From Dicyema japonicum (lineage: Eukaryota > Dicyemida > Rhombozoa > Dicyemidae), in assembly GCA_011109175.1 (NCBI GenBank), contig RDEW01000092.1:29777-70650 (forward strand): 40,874 nt of DNA, read 5' to 3'. The notes under the pieces were generated by a model. The model ran no database searches. It had not been told where the DNA came from and was given only the letters and a program-made list of their open reading frames with translations. The translations under genes and the position numbers were made by a program. Each line of letters begins with the position of its first letter. Position 1 is the stretch's first letter. Below are positions 10,666 to 21,292 of this stretch, in pieces.

Positions 10666-11189
10666 TATCACTATTTTTTGTTTTATTTTGATTTAACAAT
10701 AAAATATCTATGTAATTCGCTCAATAATTCTTCAAAATTACTAGAATTACTAGCAGCTCAACTAGGTTCGCTGACAGCCTACTAGTTTCACGGACATGAA
10801 CCTCTTGAGAACCAAGTGGGATCCGCTCACCAGGGAACTCGCCCTCTCAGCTTTCCTGCCTCAGTCAACGCTTCTACGGATCTTATGCGTCAGGTCCTAC
10901 TCCGCATAAATGGATCTCAAGAAGAACCAGTAGCATGCATGGGTCGGGAAATTGAGACCCAAAACTTTTAGTGAGATAAAACCAGAACATCAACGGAATC
11001 TCCACGTATGCCTTGCGTCTGCATCGACAATGAAAGCAGTGCTTAGCCTAGATTTTCCCCTCCCTTGGGCGCTTTTGGACGATAACTCCAAGAGAATAGG
11101 GGGTCTGGGTCCGCCTCAAATAGAATACAGCCCTGTGGTCAAGGAAAAGTAATGTAAACCTAAGCTTAGGCAGAACGCACAATTTATTC

Positions 11190-11350
11190 AAGAAGTAAGA
11201 CAAGTCATGATAATTTATCCAAGGCATTGAGAATGTTCTTGACTTCTTGTTTTTTTGTTGTATGTGAGTCCTATAAGACAATCCGGTTCCACATTAATGA
11301 AACACTGATGGCACTGTCACTCATCACCCAGAAGCATCATGAATGATTGA
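11190..11350. repeat. Dispersed repeat with ACTGATGGC..GTCACTC core
   Basis: The sequence from AAGAAGTAAGACAAG through ACAATCCGGTTCC to CACTCATCACC recurs at 22090-22250, inverted at 31997-32140 and at 34915-35070. It carries no frame preserved between copies. It may be the 3' end of a LINE or a SINE. Confidence 0.6.
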
Positions 11351-11483
11351 AAACCGAGGTAACCACATATTTTAATTAATTATATAATATTTTGTTTGAT
11401 TTAATTTAATTTAAATTTGTTTATTCAATATCGTGTTTTCGCTGTGTGATTTTTTTCTCGCTGTGATTTTTTGTTGCTTGCTA

Positions 11484-11588
11484 ATGATGGCTTTGGGATC
11501 TGTTACTCACATACACCCGTGCCAGTTAGCAAACATTAAAGGCGAGGAATCGCTGCTTTATATATTCCATCATCTTTTTTGCTACTAA
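11484..11588 (+). CDS. Small unrecognised ORF
   Basis: Thirty-four codons from ATG 11484 with a protein-like composition (GSVTHIHPCQLANIKGEE). No family resemblance. It lies where block C2 falls into the assembly gap, so conservation cannot be judged. Confidence 0.12.
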   Translation: MMALGSVTHIHPCQLANIKGEESLLYIFHHLFCY

Positions 11589-11999
11589 AAAGATAAACCA
11601 TGTAAAATACATTCAACTATTTAAAAACCGTGCTATCTTTGTTTAGTATTATACTTTTGGATAAACGCATATTTTTTAGAGTATGGTTATTCAATTAAGC
11701 GTCCTTGGTTTGTGTTCTAAATTAAAATATAATCGACAATTTTTTTATATAACAGCCTTTTCACAAGAGCCATAATATATATAGCTCTACATATGAGAGT
11801 TAACTTCCATATCGTGCTCAATGTTTGCGGTTCACGCTATTCATTTTATAGCGCGCCTTTTTTTATGTGTTCGACGATCTCCTTGGGACGCATCCATGGG
11901 AATGTATTTTAGGTTTTCTGCAAGTATGAATTTGTCAAAGTATTTAATTGCGGATTTTTTTTACTCAAAAACAATTTATTACGTTACATGACAATCAAA
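11589..11999. other. AT-rich stretch, no supported gene
   Basis: Contains a short segment (GCCTTTTCACAAGAGCCATA, 11755) that recurs near 34861. Otherwise nothing recognised. Confidence 0.4.
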
Positions 12000-12420
12000 A
12001 AAATCCAGCTGATAGGATGGAATGGATGTTTTCCTGACAAGAGCCAGAGAAACCCTTTGGAAAAGCCATTCGGTTTCCCGGCGTTCATTACTTACTTTCA
12101 TTAATATTTAATTAAGCGATCATAGAAAAGAGGTCATTTTAAGTCCGAAGATTCCTCTCGTCTCGACGATATTGGTTTTTACATGGAATCTGGTAGATAA
12201 TTTTATGTCACAATAAAACATCTACATTCTGATAAATTCACTCATCATGATCATCAATCCAGAGACATATCTGAATCTGCTAGTTAACTTTGAAATTATG
12301 TCCACGACGTCGACACCCTGTATCAGGTTCAACAAGTAGAGAAAAATAGTTACTATCCGACCGATCAAATTACTCCACATCACTCCATTGTTCGCTCTCC
12401 ATTGCAGAAAAGTATACAAG
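12000..12420 (-). pseudogene. Non-LTR reverse transcriptase C-terminal domain
   Basis: The minus strand first gives RIVTIFLYLLNLIQGVDVVD, corresponding to the RPDG.TIFP....LVWDVT block. Then come IVETRGIFGLKMTSFL and ERRETEWLFQRVSLALVR, which match the VETSG.FGPKTVSFL and WLFQR.S.A..R motifs. Two stops separate the last two motifs. The nearest relative is the plus-strand copy at 12749-13176 (ERRETEWLFQRISLAVVRG). Confidence 0.75.
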
Positions 12421-12748
12421 TTACAATAACACGCAGTATTTACATCACGTGAGGAGAGTAGGGTTTGATGACATTAAGTCGTGTTTACTAATACTGAATC
12501 TGTGTATGATTAATGTCTCTTGTAAGCAGCACACGGATGCAGCATATTTTAGTAGATCCTGACTTCCGTTACCTAAACGTTAAGTCTCGCACTGTGAATG
12601 CATTAATTCTAACATGGTAAACAATAAAGGGACATAACAGTTCTATTCGATATACTGCATCTCAACGGTACAATAAATAATAACTTCTATGGATCAGAGG
12701 AGTCAAATACTTAGGAGTTATCATAATGGTTTTAAAACGATTGTTTTA

Positions 12749-13176
12749 AACTTTTGAGGTCGGCAATGAAAGCGGGAGAGGCTGCCCGTTTATATGAAAA
12801 CTCGAAGATAAAGAAATACAGCAGCCTCATAAACCGTTTTCATATACAGCCAGTGGTCGTCGAGACGAGCGGAGTCTTTGGCCCCAAGACGGTCTCTTTC
12901 CTTAGAGCACTTGGGTGTCTATGAGAGGCTGCCCGTTTATATGAAAACTCGAAGATAAAGAAATACAGCAGCCTCATAAACCGTTTTCATATACAGCCAG
13001 TGGTCGTCGAGACGAGCGGAGTCTTTGGCCCCAAGACGGTCTCTTTCCTTAGAGCACTTGGGTGTCTATTGACCAAGGCCTCGAGGGAGCGTCGGGAAAC
13101 CGAGTGGCTTTTCCAAAGGATATCCCTGGCAGTAGTCAGAGGTAACAGCCACTCGATCATATCCGCTGGACTTTAG
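12749..13176 (+). pseudogene. Non-LTR reverse transcriptase C-terminal domain with internal duplication
   Basis: A single frame runs LLRSAMKAGEAARLYENSK, QPVVVETSGVFGPKTVSFLR, a TGA, a repeat of the last 49 codons, then ERRETEWLFQRISLAVVRGN and a natural TAG at 13174-13176. All landmark motifs of the LINE RT C-terminal domain are present and unmutated outside the duplication. This is the best preserved RT tail in the window, so it is probably a young insertion that was damaged by the tandem copy. Confidence 0.85.
12776..13069. repeat. Exact 147-bp tandem duplication inside a LINE tail
   Basis: Units 12776-12922 and 12923-13069 are identical by eye. The period is 49 codons, so frame is kept, but the junction creates a TGA at the end of unit 1. 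Identity of the units suggests a very recent event or an assembly doubling. Confidence 0.92.
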
Positions 13177-14289
13177 AACGATTTTATTGTTATTAATAAA
13201 TAGTTTTATTATCACAGAGCCCTTTAAAATAACCTCAAAAGAGGCACAAAAAAAAAGATATTCATTGATATCCCTACACACGGAAATCTTTAGTAAAAGG
13301 CGAAAGATTTATACGTTATGTGTAGAAAACAGAACGAATTTTTACTTCAAGAATCGAGCAGAATTTATATTACATTATGATTTGATATATTATTACTGGT
13401 TGCTTTTAAATCTTGATATTTATAATAAATCTTATTTTGAATAAATAATATTTTATTAGTTATGTTAAATAATTATTTTAAATAATGAATCAATTGAATA
13501 TATTTAATAAAAAATGATTGAAAAAAATTAATTGTTACTTCCAACTTCATCAACATGTAAGAAGCTGGTGACTGAAGCTATAATGGTATTCCAAGTCATA
13601 ACATTTACGAGATCCTACATGTTTTTGTCGAATCCGGTTGTTTGTTGTAAGTTATAATATTCCAAGCTCTTTTTTATGTATATGATATCTTTATTCTAAG
13701 ATAGTTAAACTATAATGACACTTGGGGACAACTATTCTTATACGTTTATCTAAGAGGTGTATTTTGATACCTCCTAACGAGTCATGTGTCATTGGTGGAA
13801 TCAAAGCTGTGAGTTTTTTTGATTCATGTGCCGCCTAGTTAGTGACTTTGAGTAATTGATGGTTGAGTGATTTTCGGAGATACTCTTTATTTCAAAGTGA
13901 TCTTACGATGGAAGAATCTTTTTTAAAGTTAGTTACATAACTAATCTCGGCCTCACTAACTCGGAGCTGCAAATACCAATCGCACACATAGAACGTTCAA
14001 TCCTTGAATTGTAGACGAACAGTGTATTAATTCAGGAAATTCAAATGGTGATTTGCTGTCTTATTTAAATCATCCTGTAGAAAGAACTGGTTCCAATATC
14101 GTAGAGGATCCATGTTTACTTAGATGTCCCTCTGAAGAGAAGTTCAGTAATAGGAAAAATTTGTTTAAGTTTTAGTTTAACTATTTTCGGTTTTTGTAGA
14201 GGGTTACTGAGAACTCCTATGGAAATTTGATATCATTAGGTTATTTTATTTATTATCTGATATTATTTTAAAGTTCCTATCTTTAGATG
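13177..14289. other. AT-rich stretch, no supported gene
   Basis: An 85-codon plus-strand frame (13187-13444) is lysine, tyrosine and asparagine rich, as expected by chance in AT-rich DNA. I see no family or repeat match. Confidence 0.4.
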
Positions 14290-14480
14290 ATGAGATAATT
14301 AACATGGGATAGAGAAAGGGGTTAGTGAGTTGTGGTCAATATTCTGAAGTAAAATTGAAAAGGGTGGAGGAGATTAGTGATCCCTGAGGAACCGCGTTAT
14401 ATGGTGGAAAAAATAGAATGTGAGAGTATATATGAGTTTGACCCAGAGAGGAATATTATGGTATAGGATATCCAAATAGA
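14290..14480 (-). pseudogene. LINE reverse transcriptase palm fragment with PQGS box
   Basis: The minus strand encodes IPLWVKLIYTLTFYFF and, after a frame slip, YNAVPQGSLISSTLFNF. This is RT motif B with its upstream flank, the same lineage as the fragment at 8530-8646. No YADD box is recognisable downstream. The flanks are AT-rich and undiagnosed. Confidence 0.7.
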
Positions 14481-15002
14481 ATGAATAGAGGAGGATTAAA
14501 TATTGTCGGAAAAAACCACATGGTCGAATTCTTATGTTTTCTATCAGCAATATATTGTGTCATAGTGATGAGGACAAGTCAATGTCGATCTTTAGAAATA
14601 TTGATGTGGCTGAAATTACGTTAAGAGCTATTTTCAAAAATAAAAATAAGAAAAAAATTTTTATATCAAATTTAGGTTAGGCATTAATTTATTAACCCCA
14701 GGCTTACAAGCCCAGCACAAACAGTCACAACTAATTAATCCAAAGAAGGAACCCATGGGAGAACATTTGCTTGTGGCGAATCATCCATCCTCCAATACCA
14801 CATTACAGACTTTCGTTTAAGAAGTAAGGTGGAAAAGTAGGTTGACTCTTCCATGTTTATCACGTCATCGGATCCTGAATATCACTTCAATCTTCGGTGG
14901 AACAGTTTTTTTTATAATGGTAATCTTCGATTTCCCTTCTTACGATTTTGATTATTGATGTTTGAAGTGAATTTCTCTGAGGCTTATAATTTTTAGAATA
15001 AA

Positions 15003-15430
15003 ATGACGTTGAAAAACGCTCTTTTTTTTAGTTGGTCATCACTGATTTTTGAGTTGACTAATCTCATACCGAGCGATAACAAACGCCTTAATGGAAGGAA
15101 AACATTCTCTTTTGCTAATTGTCAGAACCAGGTATATGATGGTACATGTGTTGACACGTACTCTTTGAAGAATTTTCTCACTTCAGTCTCAGATCAAAGT
15201 CATGCTTATATGGAAGCAGAGGATCAGAAGAGAAGGAAGTGCAGAAGCATTTTGGAAGATCATTGTTTATCCTATTTGCTATTGATATATCAGGAATCCT
15301 CGGCCCATAAGTGGGCGATCTTTTCCGTCGGATCAATTATCCAATGGGTTATCGAGGATCTAATTAAGATTGGATGGCTTCGGGAGCATATCTCGATAGC
15401 CATTGTCTGAGGTAATAATAAAAAATCAGG
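15003..15430 (+). pseudogene. Non-LTR reverse transcriptase C-terminal domain, nearly open
   Basis: A 135-codon frame reads NLIPSDNKRLNGRKTFSF, DGTCVDTYSLKNFL, a basic AEDQKRRKCRSILEDH helix, then GWLREHISIAIV before a TGA at 15408-15410 in place of the expected RGN. These match, in order, the PNGL..DDKRPDG, WD.TCVDT, basic helix and ..ISIAI.RGN landmarks of LINE RT C-terminal domains. Only the last Arg-to-stop change is certain damage. The upstream palm is absent, so this is a 5'-truncated copy of a third LINE subfamily. Confidence 0.75.
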
Positions 15431-15601
15431 AGATATATTGGATTTAGAAAATTGAGTAGATCGTTAGAGAAGTTCTTTTACATTGAGGTCTTCACAGACA
15501 ATAGATTTCTTTTAAATACTTGTATTCAACGTTTGACATGTCTTCCATAAAACGGTCTATGTTGGCATATCTCCCCCCTTCGAACCAAGATCTTACGTTC
15601 A

Positions 15602-15796
15602 TCCGACACTTTTTTTCATAAATTTGAATTTCCAAGGACAAGAGTTATCGTCACATAAAGTGATCCAGAAGTCCATATCAGTTTTTTTCCTGCGGTTAGT
15701 TTTGGAATCCTTGATTAATCTCCACAACAGAGAAGGTTTCTTCTCGTATCCCGGATATTCGTACAGAAATAGTTTATGTCCAGCCAGAGGGAATAG
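15602..15796 (-). CDS. Unrecognised open segment
   Basis: Sixty-five codons on the minus strand (HKLFLYEYPGYEKKPSLLWR, TDMDFWITLCDDNSCPW) look protein-like and end at TGA 15599-15601. No family recognised, no start codon at the edge, and no convincing short introns at its ends. It could be an exon or a TE fragment. Confidence 0.22.
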
Positions 15797-15866
15797 TCAA
15801 AATATCGCACAGCAAAGATACGTAGCCTCCACAACATTCCGTCTAATTAATAATACCAAAAAATAA

Positions 15867-16975
15867 TATTTTATTATTAAATAAAACGTGTTATTGGGAA
15901 TACCAAACTAAATTAAATTTTAATAAATTAAAATTAACATAATTATAATTTATCAACAACTACTGAAAGTTCCTACTAAAAGTGACTCCAGGAATGTCCT
16001 CAAGAAATTATTCTGAATAGATTGTAGTGAAAATTGTACACGTAAATTATACTGACAAAACATTGTTCCCGCTATAGAATATGACTTTACTTAAGAAATT
16101 CTGCATTTCTGGGTCATCATTGGACGATTCAGCTTTTTACATGAGAGGACTCTACGCCTTTTAGGGAGTTAACGGATACTTCCCTCTTCACTTCTCTGCT
16201 GGAATTGTCAATGCGAAGAAATAGACTCGGATTCCTTCGGTTCTTCCTGAAACAAGGGAATCCACTATGTTTATTGAGAATCCAAATTGTGATTCGTATG
16301 ACTTTCTCTAAAAGAGTTTCATCGTCGTCCTAGTCGCTTTAACGATGGGTAATTGGTTATGCTGACAAATTCATTTACATGTGACTCTTAGTAGATATGC
16401 TACGAACGGTCGGAGGTAATTATTAATAACTGAGTCTAATGGGTGGTCCAAATTATTATTTAAAAAGTAGGTTCAGTAAAGGCCTCAACCAAGGGTTCAT
16501 ATTTCGGCTAAAGTTGGTGTCTCAAAGTTGTTTCAAAGAAAGTCAAAGCGCATACAATATGATTCTATCCAAATCTCTCGTTTTAAGGTAGGTTCAGTAA
16601 AGACCTAGATTAAAGATTCATACATTTGGGCTAAAAATAGGTGTCTCTAAAATAGTTTGTTGTCTGAAATATAATAGCCATTAAAATAAAAGATCCAAAC
16701 TACAACAACATTGCATTCACGTTTCTTTTATACAGAGAATTTGTCTGATAGTTCTCTGAATGTGTCATTTCTTCCAAGAGGCTAGAAGAATAAAGACCCA
16801 AGAGTACCAAATGAGGTTATGTCCACAATTAACGTAAAAGCGCTATTTCAACTACTGTCATTTAACCCATTAGTCGGAATAACAGAATTATGTAATAATA
16901 AACATTCGCAATAAAAGTTATATTTTCTCGTCTCTTGTGCCATTCTAGACTCCTCTTCGCTCTTCTATAGATTGC
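15867..16975. other. No supported gene
   Basis: Includes two similar segments, AAGTAGGTTCAGTAAAGGCCT (16465) and GTAGGTTCAGTAAAGACCT (16588), each followed by a TTCATA..T.GGCTAAA box about 30 bases on; this is a degenerate direct repeat of roughly 120 bases. Nothing else identified. Confidence 0.4.
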
Positions 16976-17094
16976 GATTTTTAGTGGCTGTCTGAGTCCT
17001 TAGTTGTTTTCCATGTCCGAGTTAATCACCATGTTCCCAAGTTTTAAAGCAGTATCGGTAGGACGAAAGTGTACTTTTAATGGTCTTGAAACAT

Positions 17095-17567
17095 TCAGCG
17101 TCGAAGTAGTCTCTTCAGTGCTATTGTTGACAACATCTTTTTTCGTTGAACATCTTTCAGGTCATCAAGCAAAGACCCGACTTTATTCGCTCTCCTCCAA
17201 ATCTCATCGGTAAGTTTGCTTTCTTGTTTGATTGCAATAAGTTCATTTTCAGGAATCGCTCTCCAACTAATCTATGAGATTGATTAAGAACAATATTGAT
17301 ATTATTGTTGCCGTCGGAAACAAAATCCACGTTATCAGTCGCTAGTACAATTTCTCCAGGGTGTGTTTTAACATAGATGCAATTGAGGGACGTCATCACT
17401 TCAGCCAGAAAAATGATAGAAATGGCCCATAAAATACATAAATTACCTAAATTAAAGTTAAATTTATTGAACCAGTAAACCACCGTCATAGCCAGAATAA
17501 ACAAATTCAGGTGATCTCGTCCTCCTTCATAAATCTTTGGCATGCTCGGACTTGAAGGAGGTACCAT
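17095..17567 (-). CDS. Unrecognised minus-strand gene with a 20-nt intron
   Basis: Reading leftward, one frame holds a hydrophobic segment (LCILWAISIIFLAEVMTSL), then YVKTHPGEIVLATDNVDFVS. A GT..AG intron of 20 nt (17272-17291) follows. After it the frame continues ISWRAIPENELIAIKQESK, LTDEIWRRANKVGSLLDDLK and a basic end (LKRLLRR) to TGA 17095-17097. The last part has heptad character, suggesting a coiled coil. The 5' end is unclear; a related segment at 37985-38165 hints at another upstream exon. I do not recognise the family. The A2 copy is broken. Confidence 0.45.
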
Positions 17568-17691
17568 CCAGGAGGAACTCCTCTAGTTGTTCACGTCAAG
17601 CCAAAGTATCGTATATGCGTGCAACTTTAACCGATAAGTACAGCAGTGGGATTCTAACTAGGGACCATCATTTTTAATCGGATATTAACAA

Positions 17692-18100
17692 ATTAAAATA
17701 GAGGAAGTTACAAGCACAGTCAATACTCAGAAAGTAGCGTCCCACAGCTGCATTAAGAAACTAAAATTGGACGTAGAAGGAAATTCCATTAAATCTGTTC
17801 CGGCTAAATCTGTTCTTTGGCTACAGGACTGAGGATCAAGGAGGTGAAGGAAATTTATGAGGGAGAAATAGTTGAAGAATAGCCGATTGAGACAGAAAAC
17901 ACGATTTGTGGGTATTCGAAGATGATAAGCTACATGATGATCACTTTGAAGACAGCGTAGGGTATGTTTACGTTACAGGTACGTATGAAATAAACAGTGC
18001 ACTTCCTGGTTCTTTGCAAAAAAGCAGAAAACCTTGCCCATTGTTTCTTGTCACAATCTTCAAGAGTAGCAATAAATCCGAAATCCTTATAAACAATTAA
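17692..18100 (+). pseudogene. RUVBL1: RUVBL1 (pontin) remnant, copy 1
   Basis: Codons from 17692 read KIEEVTSTVNTQKVASHS, matching the N-terminus of the AAA+ ATPase RUVBL1 (KIEEVKSTTKTQRIASHS in animals). After a junction near 17826 the frame resumes as GLRIKEVKEIYEGEIVEE and ETENTICGYSKMIS, the segment about 100 residues further on in the family. Everything between, including the Walker A motif, is missing. The start codon position is ATT, and TAG stops occur after IVEE and in place of the Lys of AKGT. A 17-nt GT..AG interval (17962-17978) separates this from GTYEIN..SLQKSRK. It cannot make a working ATPase. Confidence 0.8.
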
Positions 18101-18188
18101 AATGGATTATTTATAAATTAATTATTAATATATAATATAAATTAGCGGGAGTTTATTTAATTTTATAGTCTTTTGTTGTCTTTTTATT

Positions 18189-18737
18189 ATGTCAGATTTG
18201 TATGACAACTTTAATATATATGGACATAAGTACTTTGGATTTATCCCCATTGATCTTATAGAAGAAGGTAAATTCGATTTCTTATCCTCATAGTTGTTAA
18301 AATAACGATAGAAGAACTCGATAACCTGAAAAATAACTTACTCCCACTTAGAAACGAGGTACTTACTAAGTAACCAAATAAGACCATTTCCGAGAAGGAC
18401 TGGACTGACTTTATCGAGAATGCCTACAAAAAATCTATTGAGTCTACGGACGACTTCATTTTTCGATCATTTGTACCATTCTGTCTCATTTAAGGACTTA
18501 ATTTCGTCAATTTTTAAGATCCCCGACCACGTGACGCTGCCGTGTGATAAAGAAGGCGACAAATATACAAGAGAATGCGACCCTTCTGACAATGAAGTAA
18601 ATGAGTTGGTGGAAAGATCCTCTCAGGTTGTCATTGTGGTCACTTAGATTTCGCTTGAACTCATCGATAATAATGATAATATAAGGGACCTTGAAAATTG
18701 TATTGAGAAACTGGAGTTTTTGTTAAATGACGATTAG
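18189..18737 (+). CDS. MIS12: MIS12-like kinetochore protein, copy 1 (five exons)
   Basis: MIS12 is a subunit of the kinetochore MIS12 complex, which links centromeric chromatin to NDC80. Here exons 18189-18267, 18294-18358, 18383-18472, 18495-18626 and 18648-18737 join across GT..AG introns of 26, 24, 22 and 21 nt into one 151-residue frame ending at TAG. Family hallmarks are KYFGFIP near residue 14 (human YEAQFFGFTP) and LISSIFKIPDHVTLPCDK near residue 76 (human LRIPSNILLPEDK). The third intron is needed: without it the frame shifts. Animal MIS12 is about 200 residues, so this is short, mainly at the C-terminal helix. The start lies 88 bases after the RUVBL1 remnant. Confidence 0.8.
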
Positions 18738-18826
18738 TTTTTTTGATGTTTTTTATTAGACTTGCTTCCATATTTAAATTCGGTGATTTTTAGTCCGGTA
18801 GTTAAGTTTTTAACCGATGTTGCCTG

Positions 18827-19250
18827 ACAACCACGGACCATTCTATGGAGACATAGATTTGGAGTTGTCTCAGAGAGGGAGACGACTAGATGGACTATAA
18901 GAGTTTGTTGTAACGGACAGTAAAGGAGGCTACGATGTTGTTATTTTTCAGGTTGCAACGCTTTGCCATGAAAGTTCCATTGTGAAAGTGTATTTATGGT
19001 GACGTACCTTAATAGCAGGATATGTGTATGTAGCTTCATGACGTGTGAAGGTCTCATCGTTTAAATTGTGGTCTCTGAAAACTTGAATACACAAAGTTTT
19101 GAACTAAAAAATGTTCAAAGTCTTCGAGTTCAAATTGGTCAGGTTCTCATTAAACTTGAAAAAGTATCGATTTTAGTGAACATGTGCTTGATGCTAATAA
19201 ACTGTTTCGCTTCATTAGTTGGTTTATATATTAAACTGATTATTAGATAG
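18827..19250 (+). CDS. Possible small membrane protein, copy 1 (perhaps p24-like)
   Basis: From ATG 18827 the frame reads DNHGPFYGDIDLELSQRG, then after stops FVVTDSKGGYDV and CHESSIVKVYL. A final frame gives SENLNTQSFELKNVQSL, a helical stretch, and a hydrophobic segment (MCLMLINCFASLVGLYIKL) ending at TAG 19250. A lumenal beta-rich part, helix and single C-terminal membrane span would fit a p24/GOLD protein, but the motifs are weak. Candidate short introns exist (for example a GT..AG interval ending at the TTTTTCAG near 18951), but no combination gives a clean frame in this copy. Confidence 0.28.
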
Positions 19251-21291
19251 AACCAATGCAAGTCATTGTTGGCCGACTTCTGCATCCTTTAGTTCTATTT
19301 ACAAGCTACAAAAATTCATAACATCACGAACAACGAAATAGTTTCCCGTTGAAATGAAAAGATGGGTCCTTTTTGAATCTCCCCCAGGTATTAGGAGTCT
19401 ACCGTGTTAAGTGGATTGGATAACGTGTTTGGTGGATACTAGAAGGAAGAGAATCTTTAATCAAGTAACCGCATGGTACAGAATGGGACCATGCTTACTA
19501 ATAATGAAGATCAAAATTCTACAAGGAGTACTTGAGACAGTTGGAAGACGATAAAATATAAACGGAAAAAATCTTAAAATATGTTTTTTGGGATCCTCCT
19601 GTTCAATCAATTCTAAGTTAGTAGCTGAGAGTAAAAGACACAGCTTTAGCATTACCTTGGTCGTTATTTCATTGTTTTTAAATGTGGAGAGGGGAGCTGT
19701 TTTGATGGCTTTCTATTTAAGATAGTCTCATTCAAATAATCGGTCCCTATCTGTCCTAAATATACTGACCAAAATTCATGATTCCATTAATGAACAAAAA
19801 TTCTACGTTGATTTTTGTCATGTTTCCATAAGCTTTGAAAGGGTCCAGTTCTGCAGTTAGGTTCGCTAGATTCCTTATGGAAATTGTTTAGATTCAATAC
19901 TGTCATAAGAGCATTTAGAGGGATTTCTGTCTTCTCTGTATTTGTTTACTAAAAATTTGACTCCATCAGAGAAAAACTAAAATAATAAAATTGGCATCGT
20001 CAGGTCTTCTGTCAGATATTGATTAGGCTCATACTTTGTAATATTTCTTAGCTACATTATAGTTAAAGCAATTTTTAGCGTTTTTGTCATTTTTATCATC
20101 ATATGTGGCATTGAGGTGATTTGCTGTCTCATTCAATTATTAGTCAGTCTCCATTGTGACCAAATCTTCCGTAGACATCTTGTCATTTTAGGCTCTCCCT
20201 TGCTCATTCATATAAGCCGCCTGATCAGTCAGATAAATTTTGCTGTGCCGGAGTCATGCACGCTAAACTTCTCTTTAGGTTATACGTGGATTTTTAAACT
20301 CTTTTTAAATCTATTTTGTAATTTGGATACATTATTTATTTACCCCCAGTTTTTTGAATGAATGTTTCTAAAGAGAAGATCAAAAAGAACTATTTACTCC
20401 ACCACACCAGGAGACAATCCATATTCCAGCCTTGTTCTCACCTTTCAAAAATATGTCCTCATACCGAAACACGGAAAACAAACTGATTTTAGTCTTCCAA
20501 ATAATGTCAAACAGGAATTGGTCAATCTACCGGCTTTTCTAGTAAAAATGATTGACACCAGTTTGAATCGTCAAACCCACTATTAACCACTTTATTCCCA
20601 GGGTAAATCTAAACAGTACGATTAAACCAAAATGTATGATGATGGCTTCTTCGCTTTGTTATTTGAAAACATCTCCCTGAAGATATTGAGATTTATGGGT
20701 CAACTTCCCGAGTCTCCATAATCTTCTCAGATATTTTTTAATTTTAAAGTTTTCTTAAATCAGTAAAGTCAGTTTTTTGAAAAAAATCTTCAGTATAGCT
20801 TGCAGGTATTGGGATATACACCTTATGATTGCGAGCCCGATGTTCTAGAAGTGCCATCGTCTCTTTCTAAGCTTTCCCTTCTGCAGTCCTAAAAACAGAG
20901 CGATTACTTCAGTATAGCTTGCAGGTATTGGGATATACACCTTATGAACGCGAGCCCGATGTTCTAGAAGTGCCATCGTCTCTTTCTAAGCTTTCCCTTC
21001 TGCAGTCCTAAAAACAGAGCGATTAATTTGAAAAAACTCAGACGTGCTCAGGCCAATCACGTCAGACGTCTCAAATAAGATCGGCTGGAGTGCGAACCGA
21101 TCCCAAATGTTCCAGTACTTACATTTTTTCGAATCTTCAACAGTATTCGTTGCAGAAATAACTTAAGGAGATTTGCGTTTGAGAAAGTGTCCGTGCATGT
21201 TCAATCCCAAGCAAGACACCTCCCTTGGCTCTACGGCAATGTTTCTCAACGGGGTCACTAGAAAAATTCAGAGAGTCTCCATGAATTTAAG
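19251..21291. other. Distal part of block A1 with a frame shared by all copies
   Basis: A plus-strand frame at 20362-20586 (KYVLIPKHGKQTDFSLPN, ending SLNRQTHY) is kept in A2 (to 27067) and A3 (to 29151) with few changes. On the other strand, FLFDFIWKTKISLFSVF and LKGENKAGIGIVSW resemble the C-terminal part of L1-type RTs (FIW..K / GGIG pattern). The minus-strand reading may be the real one and the plus frame a shadow. Neither is certain. Confidence 0.3.
20788..21025. repeat. 119-bp tandem duplication, present only in A1
   Basis: Units 20788-20906 and 20907-21025 start CTTCAGTATAGCTTGCAGG and differ at two or three bases. A2 (27270) and A3 (29354) have one unit each, so the doubling arose in A1 alone. 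Confidence 0.88.
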
Positions 21292-21292
21292 N

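Larger units (their letters stand above)
10395..11455. repeat. Block C1, copied at 21293-22355
   Basis: The block reappears at an offset of 10900 bases. The first 400 bases differ at many positions; from about 10795 to 11455 I found no difference by eye. The block includes an RT tail (10440-10665), two identical short ORFs on opposite strands (10952-11152, 11048-11281) and a dispersed repeat (11190-11350). The second copy ends at the N gap, so the true extent is unknown. Confidence 0.85.
16976..21291. repeat. Block A1: gene-bearing segmental duplication
   Basis: The order of sequences here (minus-strand coiled-coil frame, RUVBL1 remnant, MIS12, membrane-protein frame, NRQTHY frame) recurs at 23530-27655 (A2); its distal part recurs again at 28132-29740. 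Differences include a loss in A2 of about 240 bases around 17285-17520 and a 21-bp insertion in A2's RUVBL1 remnant. A1 ends at the single n at 21292. Confidence 0.9.

Noticed and set aside
18383-18647. MIS12 as a pseudogene with a frameshift in a T run
   Set aside because: Removing a 22-nt GT..AG intron restores the frame in both copies and the size matches the other introns.
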